Origin: UMGS1279 sp045534095
GTDB taxonomy: Bacteria > Bacillota > Clostridia > Oscillospirales > Acutalibacteraceae
Length of the DNA stretch: 18,021 bases
Reading direction: 5' to 3'
NCBI GenBank assembly: GCA_045534095.1
Contig: JAZSJA010000031.1
Span: 1 to 18,021, forward strand
Each line of letters begins with the position of its first letter. The first letter of the stretch is position 1. The notes beneath the pieces were generated by a model, which made no database searches, was not told the origin of the DNA, and saw only the letters and a program-made list of their open reading frames with translations. The position numbers and the translations under genes are program-made. Positions 6,722 to 14,154 of the stretch are shown piece by piece.

Positions 6722-7870
6722 TCATATTTGTCTCCTCGACAGCAGACATACTGTCTCAACATGTTCAGTGTGGGGGAACATATCCACCGGTTGGATTTTT
6801 GTCACTTTGTATCCCTTGCGAGTCAAAAACGATAAATCTCTGCTTTGGGTGTTGGGATTGCAGGAAATATACACTATTTTTTCGGGGGATAGTTTTATAA
6901 GGGAACGCAAAAATTCCAAAGAGGCACCGGCTCTTGGGGGATCCATTATAACAAGGTCAAACTTTTCGCCCATAGCGGCGGCTTCCGCCATAAAATTCCC
7001 TGCATCGGCTTCATAGAACTCAATATTTTCCACCTTGTTGATTTTAGCGTTTGTAAGGGCATCCTTTATCGAGTCGGGATTAAGCTCAACTCCAACTACC
7101 GATTTTGCTTGCTTGGATGCAATTATCCCTATTGTACCGGTGCCGCAGTAGGCATCAAGAAGTCGTTCCTTGCCTGAAAGCCCTGCAAATTCAATAGCCT
7201 TTTTATAAAGCACCTCGGTTTGAACGGGGTTGATTTGGTAAAATGCCTTTGGGGATATTCTAAAGGTGCAACCGCAAAGGGCATCCTCAATATAACCGTC
7301 GCCGTACAAAACAACGCTTTTTTTACCAAGCATAAGACCGTTATAGTTTTGGTTTATATTTTGAACTATGGTGGTAATTTCGGGGTGGCGATTTAATAAA
7401 GCACTAATGAATTTTGCTTTTGTTTTAAATTCCTCCACAGCGGTAACAAGCACAACCATAATCTGGCTTGTACTAAAGCCCCTTTTAACAAGCACATGCC
7501 GTAAAAAGCCTCTATTTGTCTCCATATTAAAGGGGCGAAGCTTAAAGCTTTTAAGTAGTTTTCTGATTGTTAAAATAATTTCATCGGCAAGAACATCCTC
7601 GGTCATACAACTATCCACCGCAGTTATGCTTTTTGTTGAGGACTGATAAACGCCCGAAATTATTTCACCATTTCGCTCCCCAAAAGCCGCTTGAACCTTG
7701 TTGCGATAGTGGTATGGATTTTCCATACCTATTATTTCATTCACATGACAGTATTTGCCAAGTAGCTTTATTGCCTTAACCTGCTTGAAGCTAAGTTGAC
7801 GGTCGTAAGTCAGATTTTGAAGCTGACATCCGCCGCACTTTTTGCCATAAGGACAGTTAATATCTTTCAT
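6722..7870 (-). CDS. rlmD: 23S rRNA m5U methyltransferase, RlmD/RumA type without TRAM
   Basis: SAM-dependent enzyme that methylates carbon 5 of a uridine in RNA; family members act on 23S rRNA U1939 and/or U747. The 382 residues start directly at the iron-sulfur region, without an N-terminal TRAM domain. The [4Fe-4S] ligands are C6, C12, C15 and C88. The SAM-binding loop is DAYCGTGTIG (239-248), the catalytic-site motif is MDPPRAG (309-315), the nucleophile is C337 in YISCNPN, and the general base is E372 in HVETVC. The ATG at 7870 follows a run of seven G. It is the third gene of a minus-strand operon, 15 bases after the hydrolase gene. A second, TRAM-bearing paralogue opens that operon, so the exact target base of each is not assignable here. 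Confidence 0.93.
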   Translation of the reverse strand: MKDINCPYGKKCGGCQLQNLTYDRQLSFKQVKAIKLLGKYCHVNEIIGMENPYHYRNKVQAAFGERNGEIISGVYQSSTKSITAVDSCMTEDVLADEIILTIRKLLKSFKLRPFNMETNRGFLRHVLVKRGFSTSQIMVVLVTAVEEFKTKAKFISALLNRHPEITTIVQNINQNYNGLMLGKKSVVLYGDGYIEDALCGCTFRISPKAFYQINPVQTEVLYKKAIEFAGLSGKERLLDAYCGTGTIGIIASKQAKSVVGVELNPDSIKDALTNAKINKVENIEFYEADAGNFMAEAAAMGEKFDLVIMDPPRAGASLEFLRSLIKLSPEKIVYISCNPNTQSRDLSFLTRKGYKVTKIQPVDMFPHTEHVETVCLLSRRQI

Positions 7871-7885
7871 TATCGCCCCCCCTTT

Positions 7886-8911
7886 CTAATTTAAGGTAAT
7901 ACGATTATTTTTAAGCTCGCTATAAAGCATTTTTGCAATGTAGTGGGTATTAGCAGAGGCTTTTCCTTTGGAATTGCCCAAGACTGCAACTCCAAGTTTT
8001 AAGCGTTTGTTAAAAATAAGAGAACTGCGAAAGGTCCCAACACCTCCAACGTGCCAAAGCTGGTTGGATTTTTTGTATGTGTGCCAACCAAAGCACATAA
8101 GGTGATTGTTATTTTTAAGTTCAGATTCCTCGCAAAGGGTATGAGCGGAGGTTATATAGGGTTTGTCACTTTCGATTTGAAGTGTAATGTATTTTAAAAT
8201 ATCCTTAATATTGCTTATCATTCCACCGGCGGCAATATAAGGGTTATTTTTATTCCATACCCAAGGTGAAATGATTTTTTCACCCTTTACAGCGGGCGGG
8301 TTTCTTTTTTGCTCGTTTATAGTTGTAAAGGTTTCCGTAAGGCCTAAATCATTATTTATAAAATCTTCAAACAGGGTAGAAAAGGGAGTTTTTGTAACCT
8401 CTTCTGCTACCACGCCAAGAATTGCTGTGGCAAAATCGGAATACCCGTAACGTATTTTAGGTTTTATAAATCGACGCCGCTCAAGACTTTTTATAACCGT
8501 TTTAGAGGTGCATTTTTCGTAAGGATTCTTTTTGGCGTATCTATGCATTAAAAGTGATGGTAAGGTAACCTCTGAGGGTGTTAAATGGTGGTAGCCTGCG
8601 GTGTGTGTTAAAAGCTGATAAATGGTGGGATATTTGCCTTTTTTAAGGGGGAGATATTTATCTACACTTTGGTTAATATCAAGGATATTTTCTTCGTGAA
8701 GTTTTAAAATAAGATGAGCGGCTACTGTTTTGGTTATGGAGCCTATATCATAAAACAATTCATTTTCCTGGCTACCGCCAAATATGAAGCATTCACCGTT
8801 TTTATAAAGACCAATTGTTATTTTATTGTGTTTGGAAAGGGCTAGATATTTGCTTATTTTTTCATATGCCTTGGGTCGAAGTGAGTTCAAGGCTACAAAG
8901 GTAGGCTCCAT
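7886..8911 (-). CDS. Serine hydrolase, class C beta-lactamase / PBP fold
   Basis: A 341-residue protein of the beta-lactamase-related (PF00144-type) family, which includes DD-peptidases, esterases and amidases as well as true AmpC enzymes. The catalytic motifs are S58-I-T-K61 (SxxK), Y157-S-D159 in the place of YxN, and H287-V-G289 in the place of KTG. The rest of the domain is collinear, including LLTHTAGY near 101-107 and AAGGMISN near 227-234. There is no signal peptide, so it is probably cytoplasmic, unlike a resistance beta-lactamase. The ATG at 8911 has GGAG eight bases upstream. It lies between two rRNA methyltransferase genes, with 29 and 15 bases separating them, so the three should be co-transcribed. 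The substrate is unknown and a resistance role is not supported. Confidence 0.87.
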   Translation of the reverse strand: MEPTFVALNSLRPKAYEKISKYLALSKHNKITIGLYKNGECFIFGGSQENELFYDIGSITKTVAAHLILKLHEENILDINQSVDKYLPLKKGKYPTIYQLLTHTAGYHHLTPSEVTLPSLLMHRYAKKNPYEKCTSKTVIKSLERRRFIKPKIRYGYSDFATAILGVVAEEVTKTPFSTLFEDFINNDLGLTETFTTINEQKRNPPAVKGEKIISPWVWNKNNPYIAAGGMISNIKDILKYITLQIESDKPYITSAHTLCEESELKNNNHLMCFGWHTYKKSNQLWHVGGVGTFRSSLIFNKRLKLGVAVLGNSKGKASANTHYIAKMLYSELKNNRITLN

Positions 8912-8940
8912 TTTTATGCTCCTTTGTTATTAAAATATTT

Positions 8941-10302
8941 TTACTTAACAAATAATGCAACCGTTTCTACGTGGGCGGTACCGGGGAATAGGTCTACAGG
9001 CGAATATTCTTGCAAAATATATCTGTTTTCGCTTAGAATTTTGCTATCTCTTGCTAGTGTTGCGGGGTCGCAAGAAATATAAATAAGTTTTTTAGGGGCA
9101 AAATCATTTGCAATAATCTCAAGGAGTTTTTCATCACAACCCTTGCGGGGAGGGTCTACTATAACCACGTCCGGGGAGATGTTTCTGCCCTTTAGATTTT
9201 CAGCCGCTTTGGTGGCATCCCCTAAAATAAATTCGGTGTTTTCAAAGCCACCGTCCATAGCGTTTTGTTTTGCATTCTCAATAGCTGAAGGTACGATTTC
9301 CACGCCGATGAGATTTCGATTTTCTCTGCCGCACAAATTTAAAACGCTAAGACCAATGGTACCTATGCCGCAAAATAAATCCATAATAATTTTGTCGCCC
9401 TTTTCAACATAAGCGGCGGCTTTTTTGTATAAAACCTCGGCGGCGGAGCGGTTTACCTGATAAAAAGATGCGGCAGAAATTTTAACCTTAACGCCGCAAA
9501 TTTCATCTGTTATGGTATTTTTTCCGTGAATCAGCACTGTTTTTTCGCCTAAAATTACGTTGGTATCATCTTTGTTCACGTTGAACTGAAGGCTGGTTAA
9601 ACGTTCACCCAGCTTATCTTTTAAAAGATTTGTAAGGGAATCTGCGAAGGGTAGGGAGTTTGCGTTTATAACCACAACTATCATTAGTTCCCCTGTTTTT
9701 TCGCCGTATCTTAGAAGGACGTGCCTTAAAATTCCTTTGCCGGTAGTTTCATCATAGACTGTGAGATTATTTTGGTCTGCCCAGATTTTTATAAGCTTCA
9801 TAGCCTTTTCAAAAATCGGAGGCTGAAGTAAACAGTTTTCGCTTTTAATAACTCTGTGGGAATGCTTGGCATAAAAGCCGTAAAAAATCCCATGCTCATC
9901 CATACCAATTGGGTATTGAGCCTTATTGCGGTAGGCGGTAAGGCTTGGGGATGCAGTGATTGGATTTGGTATAATATCAATGCCACCAATACGTTTCATA
10001 GCATCGTATACACCGTTTTCTTTTATCTCTAGTTCGTTTTCATATTTTATATGTCGGAATGAACACCCTCCACAACGTGAAAAAGCAGGGCAATCCACCT
10101 CTTGACGGCTTGCAGATGGGTGGATTATTTCGGTAAGCTTACCAACACAGTAGTTGCGTTTAACCTTTATGATATGTGCCTTTACGGTATCGCCAACGGC
10201 GGTTTGGTCCACAAAAACGGCAATACCCTCATATCGACCAATGCCTACACCCTGACCTGAAAGGGCGGTTATTTCTAAAATAATATTATCATTCTTTTTC
10301 AT
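8941..10302 (-). CDS. TRAM-domain RNA m5U methyltransferase, RlmD/RumA type
   Basis: A paralogue of the enzyme at 6722, 453 residues, with an N-terminal TRAM RNA-binding domain (about 1-60). The iron-sulfur ligands are C71, C77, C80 and C157. The SAM loop is DLFCGIGTIG (308-317), followed by VDPPRKG (382-388), the nucleophile C411 in YISCDPA, and the base E446 in HVETVAL. Members with this layout methylate 23S rRNA uridines (RlmD, RlmCD), so this copy may be the main RlmCD-like enzyme and the TRAM-less one its specialised partner; that is inference. The ATG at 10302 has GAGGAAG upstream. It is the first gene of the minus-strand operon and has a good promoter. Confidence 0.93.
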   Translation of the reverse strand: MKKNDNIILEITALSGQGVGIGRYEGIAVFVDQTAVGDTVKAHIIKVKRNYCVGKLTEIIHPSASRQEVDCPAFSRCGGCSFRHIKYENELEIKENGVYDAMKRIGGIDIIPNPITASPSLTAYRNKAQYPIGMDEHGIFYGFYAKHSHRVIKSENCLLQPPIFEKAMKLIKIWADQNNLTVYDETTGKGILRHVLLRYGEKTGELMIVVVINANSLPFADSLTNLLKDKLGERLTSLQFNVNKDDTNVILGEKTVLIHGKNTITDEICGVKVKISAASFYQVNRSAAEVLYKKAAAYVEKGDKIIMDLFCGIGTIGLSVLNLCGRENRNLIGVEIVPSAIENAKQNAMDGGFENTEFILGDATKAAENLKGRNISPDVVIVDPPRKGCDEKLLEIIANDFAPKKLIYISCDPATLARDSKILSENRYILQEYSPVDLFPGTAHVETVALFVK

Positions 10303-10335
10303 TTTTCTTCCTCAAATATAAAAATCTACCCTCTT

Positions 10336-10364
10336 AGAATACCATAAAAAAGAAAAATTTTCAA
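10336..10364 (-). promoter_or_regulatory. Promoter of the methyltransferase-hydrolase operon
   Basis: On the minus strand, TTGAAA (10359-10364), a 17-bp spacer and TATTCT (10336-10341) preceded by TGG (extended -10). The transcript would start near 10330 and have a short leader before the ATG at 10302. Confidence 0.78.
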
Positions 10365-10422
10365 GTAATAAGAAATTTTATAATCCCTACCGATTTCAAC
10401 ATTTTTTGCAGCATATCGGCAG

Positions 10423-10428
10423 TATAAT
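10423..10428 (+). promoter_or_regulatory. Probable -10 of the spoIIGA-sigE promoter
   Basis: TATAAT lies 30 bases before the spoIIGA start. There is no convincing -35 at 16-18 bp, which suits an activator-dependent promoter: in Bacillus subtilis, spoIIG is activated by Spo0A-P. No clear Spo0A box was found between 10370 and 10423. Confidence 0.45.
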
Positions 10429-10457
10429 TATATTAGAATGAGGTTGGGGGTGAGGCG

Positions 10458-11300
10458 TTGATTGTTTATGCCGACGTGCTTATTGTACTTAATTTATTTG
10501 TGAATTTTTTTATTTTAAAGCTAACGTGCAGACTTTGTAAAGAAAATCGGACTTTTTTCAGGATTATTTCTGCCGCCTTTGTGGGGGCGATTTTTTCTCT
10601 TTACATATTTTTACCTCCTACGGGGTTGATTATCGAAACCATCTTTAGAATGGTTATTTCGGCACTTATTGTGCTGCTTGCCTTTGGATTTGATAGTATC
10701 AGGAGTATGATAAGACGAATAGCTGTGTTTTTTGCAACCTCCTTTTTGTATGCGGGGGTAATGATGGGCGTGTGGAGTGTTTTTAAGCCGGATAATCTTG
10801 CCATAAACAATGGTGTGGTGTATTTGAATATTTCTCCGCCTGTTTTAATAGTGGCTACCCTTGTGAGCTACTTGATATTATCGCTAATACGATTTTTCTC
10901 TCTAAAACAGGCTTATTCGGGGGAAAGATGTAAGCTTAAAATAAGCTGCAAGGATAAAAACGTAACCTTAACTGCCCTTGTTGATACAGGCCATTCCTTA
11001 ACCGATGTTTTGACAGATAGGGATGTGATAATTGTCGAAAGGGATATAGCCATGTTCCTTGCGGATAAACTTCCCGATATAAATGAGTTCAGCGATGAGG
11101 AACTACCGCAGGGATTCAGACTTATTCCCTATTCGGTGGTAGGAGGTCACGGACTTCTTACCGCATTTATCCCCGATAAGGTGGAACTGTTAGAAAAGGG
11201 AAGCCAACGGGAAATTTATGGCACTATGTTAGGCGTAAGTGACGAACCCCTAGGTGAGGATTACAAAGGTATTGTAAGCCCTGTAACACTAGCAAAATAA
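10458..11300 (+). CDS. spoIIGA: Sporulation sigma-E processing peptidase SpoIIGA
   Basis: A membrane-bound aspartic protease that removes the pro-sequence of sigma-E in the mother cell after asymmetric division. The 280-residue protein has five hydrophobic segments in residues 1-150 and a cytoplasmic protease domain from about 158. The catalytic motif DTG is at 176-178, within LTALVDTGHSL; as in retroviral-type enzymes one motif per chain implies a dimer. The start is TTG at 10458, with GGGGGTGAGG upstream and the family's usual N-terminus (IVYADVLIVLNL). Its substrate, sigE, is the next gene, 34 bases on, in the universal order. Length and motifs are normal. Confidence 0.95.
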   Translation: MIVYADVLIVLNLFVNFFILKLTCRLCKENRTFFRIISAAFVGAIFSLYIFLPPTGLIIETIFRMVISALIVLLAFGFDSIRSMIRRIAVFFATSFLYAGVMMGVWSVFKPDNLAINNGVVYLNISPPVLIVATLVSYLILSLIRFFSLKQAYSGERCKLKISCKDKNVTLTALVDTGHSLTDVLTDRDVIIVERDIAMFLADKLPDINEFSDEELPQGFRLIPYSVVGGHGLLTAFIPDKVELLEKGSQREIYGTMLGVSDEPLGEDYKGIVSPVTLAK

Positions 11301-11334
11301 CATTATTAAAAATATTTTGAAAGGAAAATTTATT

Positions 11335-12051
11335 ATGAATATATTGATTTTCGCTAAAAATTGCTTCAAAAAACTCCGTATAAGGTTAAGAGGTTATTCA
11401 CCCGGACACTATATAAATGGGCCGGATATTTTACCGCCGCCCTTTACGGCAAGCGAGGAGGATGAACTCCTTTTAAGGCTTGACGAATCTCCCGAGGAGG
11501 TTAAAAATGAACTTATAACCCACAATTTAAGGTTAGTGGTTTACATAGCAAAAAAGTTTGATACTGCGGCAGGTGCAGGGTTGGAGGATTTAATATCCAT
11601 TGGTACCATTGGCCTTATAAAGGCGGTTGGTTCCTTCCGTCCCGAAAAGGGGATAAAGCTTGCAACCTATGCCTCAAGATGCATCGAAAATGAGATTTTA
11701 ATGTATTTTAGAAAAACAAGCAATCTAAAAGCAGAGGTGTCACTTGATGAGCCCCTTAATGTGGATTGGGATGGAAACGAGCTTCTACTCTCAGATATAC
11801 TTGGAACCGAAAACGACGAAATCTCAAGAGGAATTGAAATTCAAAACGAGCATGATATTTTAAAAAATCTTGTGGCGGCACTTCCCCCAAGGGAACGTCA
11901 GATAATGGAAATGCGATTTGGAATGTTTGGGTATGAGGAGTATACACAAAAGCAAATTGCCGACTGTCTTGGAATATCACAATCTTATATATCTCGGTTG
12001 GAAAAAAGAATAATTGACAAATTAAAAAGAGCAATAGAAAAAGCTATTTAA
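11335..12051 (+). CDS. sigE: RNA polymerase sporulation sigma factor pro-sigma-E
   Basis: Sigma-70 family factor that directs early mother-cell transcription during sporulation. From the ATG at 11335 the product has 238 residues, almost the same as the 239 of Bacillus subtilis. AAAGGA lies ten bases upstream; an in-frame TTG at 11317 has no good binding site and would overlap it. Residues 1 to about 27 are the basic, amphipathic pro-sequence, with the expected cleavage near GHYING and the mature protein leading into LPPPF. Region 2 includes NLRLVVYIAKKF, DLISIGTIGLIKAV and KLATYASRCIENEILMY; region 4 includes QKQIADCLGISQSYISRLEKR. The usual next gene in many spore formers, sigG, is absent; coaX with its own promoter follows. 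Confidence 0.95.
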   Translation: MNILIFAKNCFKKLRIRLRGYSPGHYINGPDILPPPFTASEEDELLLRLDESPEEVKNELITHNLRLVVYIAKKFDTAAGAGLEDLISIGTIGLIKAVGSFRPEKGIKLATYASRCIENEILMYFRKTSNLKAEVSLDEPLNVDWDGNELLLSDILGTENDEISRGIEIQNEHDILKNLVAALPPRERQIMEMRFGMFGYEEYTQKQIADCLGISQSYISRLEKRIIDKLKRAIEKAI

Positions 12052-12056
12052 ATTAC

Positions 12057-12085
12057 TTGAAATTGTTATAAAGGTGTGATAAAAT
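12057..12085 (+). promoter_or_regulatory. Promoter of coaX
   Basis: TTGAAA (12057-12062), a 17-bp spacer and TAAAAT (12080-12085) with TGA just before it (extended -10). It lies immediately after the sigE stop, so coaX and the following genes can be expressed in vegetative cells independently of sporulation. Confidence 0.82.
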
Positions 12086-12118
12086 GAAATAAAGAATCAA
12101 CTCAAATGAGGGATTACT

Positions 12119-12883
12119 ATGATTTTAGCCATTGATATAGGTAATACAAATATTACTCTTGGCGGATATGCTGATAATAAAATTCAGTTTATTTCGCGTC
12201 TTGCTACCGATTCCAGACGAACTGCTGACCAATATGCGGTGGAGCTTTATGATTTGGTGCGATTAGCAGGTTTTTCTGCAACCGACACCGAGGGCTCTGT
12301 AATAGCATCAGTTGTACCATCTGTAGGTTCTGCCATAGCAGATGCAGTTAAAAAGCTTACAGGGGTTACTCCCATTGTTTTAGGGCCGGGAGTTAAAACA
12401 GGTGTTAATATTAAAATTGACAATCCTGCACAGCTTGGTGCCGACCTTGCGGCAGGTGCGGCAGGTGCAATTGATAAATATTCTATGCCCGCAATTATTA
12501 TTGATATGGGTACCGCTACAACCCTGAGTGTTATGGATAAAAACGGTGCTCTTATAGGTGGCGTTATTGCGGCAGGCATAGGCCTCACCTTAAACGCTCT
12601 TACGCAAAATACCGCCTTGCTTTCAGCGATTCCCATTGAGGCGCCAAAAAACACTATTGGCAAAAACACCGTTGAGTGTATGCAATCAGGTCTTGTTCTT
12701 GGTACAGCCGCTATGATAGATGGTATGGTAAGCCGTATTGAAAGCGAGCTTGGAAGCAAATGTACCGTTGTTGCAACAGGTGGCAGAGCAGGGCAGATTA
12801 TTCCATACTGCAACACTAAAATGCAGTTAGATGATAACCTGCTTTTAGATGGACTTATAAAAATCTATTATAAGAATATATAA
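12119..12883 (+). CDS. coaX: Type III pantothenate kinase
   Basis: Catalyses the first step of coenzyme A synthesis, ATP-dependent phosphorylation of pantothenate, in the cytoplasm. The 254 residues match the family length. Motifs of the ASKHA fold are DIGNTNITLG (6-15, phosphate loop), GADLAAGAAGA (107-117, with the catalytic aspartate D109) and IIDMGTATT (127-135). The ATG at 12119 has GAGGG seven bases upstream. Type III kinases have weak ATP affinity, need a monovalent cation and are not inhibited by CoA. The next gene encodes a probable vitamin transporter component, 68 bases on with no terminator between, so uptake and first phosphorylation may be co-expressed. Confidence 0.95.
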   Translation: MILAIDIGNTNITLGGYADNKIQFISRLATDSRRTADQYAVELYDLVRLAGFSATDTEGSVIASVVPSVGSAIADAVKKLTGVTPIVLGPGVKTGVNIKIDNPAQLGADLAAGAAGAIDKYSMPAIIIDMGTATTLSVMDKNGALIGGVIAAGIGLTLNALTQNTALLSAIPIEAPKNTIGKNTVECMQSGLVLGTAAMIDGMVSRIESELGSKCTVVATGGRAGQIIPYCNTKMQLDDNLLLDGLIKIYYKNI

Positions 12884-12910
12884 CCCAAAAAGGGATTATA
12901 TAAATAAAAA

Positions 12911-12936
12911 GAACTGTATCCAAAGGGAACAGTATC
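12911..12936 (+). repeat. Short direct repeat before the ECF gene
   Basis: GAACTGTATC (12911-12920) recurs as GAACAGTATC (12927-12936), a 16-bp period, just ahead of the AGGAGG site. The two can also pair imperfectly. It might be an operator or a minor leader hairpin; no known riboswitch was recognised. Confidence 0.4.
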
Positions 12937-12951
12937 AGGAGGAATTTTATT

Positions 12952-13545
12952 ATGTCAAACTTAACAAAAAGAAAGGTGCAAACCGAAAGGTTGGTTTTGG
13001 GCGCGGTACTTACTGCACTTGTAATTATTTTGCAGTTTATGGGTACCTTTATTAGATTTGGTACTTTCCAAATTTCGCTAGTGCTTATTCCAATTGTTAT
13101 TGGAGCCGCAAAGTGCGGTGTGGCAGTAGGCGGTTGGCTTGGTTTTGTTTTTGGTGCGGTAGTGCTGCTTAATGGTGATGCAACTGCATTTATGCAAATA
13201 AGCGTTCCGGGCACTATAATCACAGTTCTGGCAAAGGGTGTTGCTTGTGGTCTTGCTGCCGGTCTTGTTTATAAGGGCTTAGAGAAATTTAATCGCTACG
13301 TTGCAGTAATTGCAGCCGCTATTGTTTGTCCCTTAGTTAATACAGGCGTATTTCTATTGGGATGTTTTGCATTTTTCTTTAAAGATATATCCGACTGGGG
13401 AGCTGCAGCCGGTTACGATAACGTTATAGCATATATGATATTGGTATTGGTTGGAGGCAACTTCTTATTTGAGTTGGCGTCTAATATGATTTTGAGTCCT
13501 GTAATCACAAGAGTACTTAATATAAAAAAGAAAAAAATAAAATAG
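12952..13545 (+). CDS. ECF transporter S component, probably for pantothenate
   Basis: The substrate-binding membrane subunit of an energy-coupling-factor vitamin importer, which works with a shared EcfT and two ATPases encoded elsewhere. The 197 residues include about five or six hydrophobic helices after a basic N-terminus (MSNLTKRKVQTERLVLGAVL). The pattern ISLVLIPIVIGAAKCG with GGWLGFVFGAVVLL is typical of the family fold. The ATG at 12952 has AGGAGG nine bases upstream. It follows coaX with no terminator, so pantothenate is the likely ligand (PanT-like); that specificity is inferred from context, not from residues. The last four codons and the stop are duplicated as an exact 15-bp tandem repeat. 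Confidence 0.82.
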   Translation: MSNLTKRKVQTERLVLGAVLTALVIILQFMGTFIRFGTFQISLVLIPIVIGAAKCGVAVGGWLGFVFGAVVLLNGDATAFMQISVPGTIITVLAKGVACGLAAGLVYKGLEKFNRYVAVIAAAIVCPLVNTGVFLLGCFAFFFKDISDWGAAAGYDNVIAYMILVLVGGNFLFELASNMILSPVITRVLNIKKKKIK

Positions 13546-13560
13546 AAAAAAATAAAATAG
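13531..13560 (+). repeat. 15-bp tandem duplication over the stop codon
   Basis: Bases 13531-13545 (the last four codons, Lys-Lys-Ile-Lys, and TAG) are repeated exactly at 13546-13560. The second copy ends 14 bases before the next gene and is not translated unless the first stop is read through. Confidence 0.9.
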
Positions 13561-13574
13561 AAGTAGGATTTTTT

Positions 13575-14075
13575 ATGCCGTTATTTACCCGAATGACTTT
13601 GGATGAAGCTTTTGAATTATTGCTTAACAGAAAAATTATTGCAGGTGAGTTTAAGCAGGCAAGTAGAAGAATCAATAAATTAAAAGAGGATGATTGGCGT
13701 CTTTGGTTTGGCAGATTTTTGCTTTCGGTTCGTTCGGATGCCGAAAACAACCGCTTTACCGAAGCCTATATGTGCCTTTTGGAAACAGAAAACTTAATAG
13801 AAACTTCAAACAACAAAAGTGACAAAGAAAAGTTTTTAAGTTTAATAAATAACGAATCGCTTTTTTTGGTTTTTAAGTTTTATTATGAGGCTACGGGAAT
13901 ACCTTCGGTAGCTTTGCTTCTCGCCCACTTTTATAAAAATGGATGGGGCGTTAAGGCGGATATCAATAAGGCTTACGAATTTGCAAAAGATGCTGCCAAA
14001 ATGAGGAAAGATGAGCCAATTTACTTGCAGGCTCAGGAAAATTTAAATTCTATTTTATTACAGATTTCAAAATAA
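13575..14075 (+). CDS. Sel1-repeat-like helical protein
   Basis: A 166-residue cytoplasmic protein of unknown role. Residues about 112-144 (VALLLAHFYKNGWGVKADIN and the following KAYEFAKDAA) fit the Sel1-like repeat consensus, an alpha-alpha hairpin that mediates protein contacts. The remainder is helical, with an N-terminal region that may hold one or two degenerate tetratricopeptide-type units (about 10-70). The ATG at 13575 has TAGGA six bases upstream. It is the last gene of the coaX operon and is followed by a terminator. A single recognisable repeat is few for a Sel1 protein. A link to CoA metabolism or transport is suggested only by position. Confidence 0.7.
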   Translation: MPLFTRMTLDEAFELLLNRKIIAGEFKQASRRINKLKEDDWRLWFGRFLLSVRSDAENNRFTEAYMCLLETENLIETSNNKSDKEKFLSLINNESLFLVFKFYYEATGIPSVALLLAHFYKNGWGVKADINKAYEFAKDAAKMRKDEPIYLQAQENLNSILLQISK

Positions 14076-14090
14076 AGATACTTAAAAAAT

Positions 14091-14134
14091 AAAATCGCAG
14101 TAGAGTTTTTAAAAAACTTCTATTGCGATTTTTT
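14091..14134. terminator. Bidirectional terminator between coaX operon and rsmI
   Basis: A long stem (AAAATCGCA at 14091-14099 pairs with 14124-14132, extended inward by further pairs with one bulge) with T runs on both strands. It serves the plus-strand coaX operon and the minus-strand rsmI, whose stop is at 14155. Confidence 0.9.
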
Positions 14135-14154
14135 GTGGTTATTTAGGAGGGCAA

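Noticed and set aside
7886..8911. Antibiotic-resistance beta-lactamase
   Set aside because: No signal peptide, KTG replaced by HVG and YxN by YSD; the family is broad and the setting is an rRNA-methyltransferase operon.
10370..10457. Spo0A boxes before spoIIGA
   Set aside because: No TGTCGAA-like sequence was found on either strand; regulation by Spo0A is known for the family but not shown here.
11317..11334. TTG start for sigE six codons earlier
   Set aside because: This segment contains the ribosome binding site for the ATG at 11335, and the shorter product has the expected pro-sigma-E length.
12247..12816. 189-residue open frame antisense to coaX
   Set aside because: It lies wholly within the strongly supported coaX on the other strand and has proline/alanine-rich composition typical of a shadow frame; no binding site or promoter.
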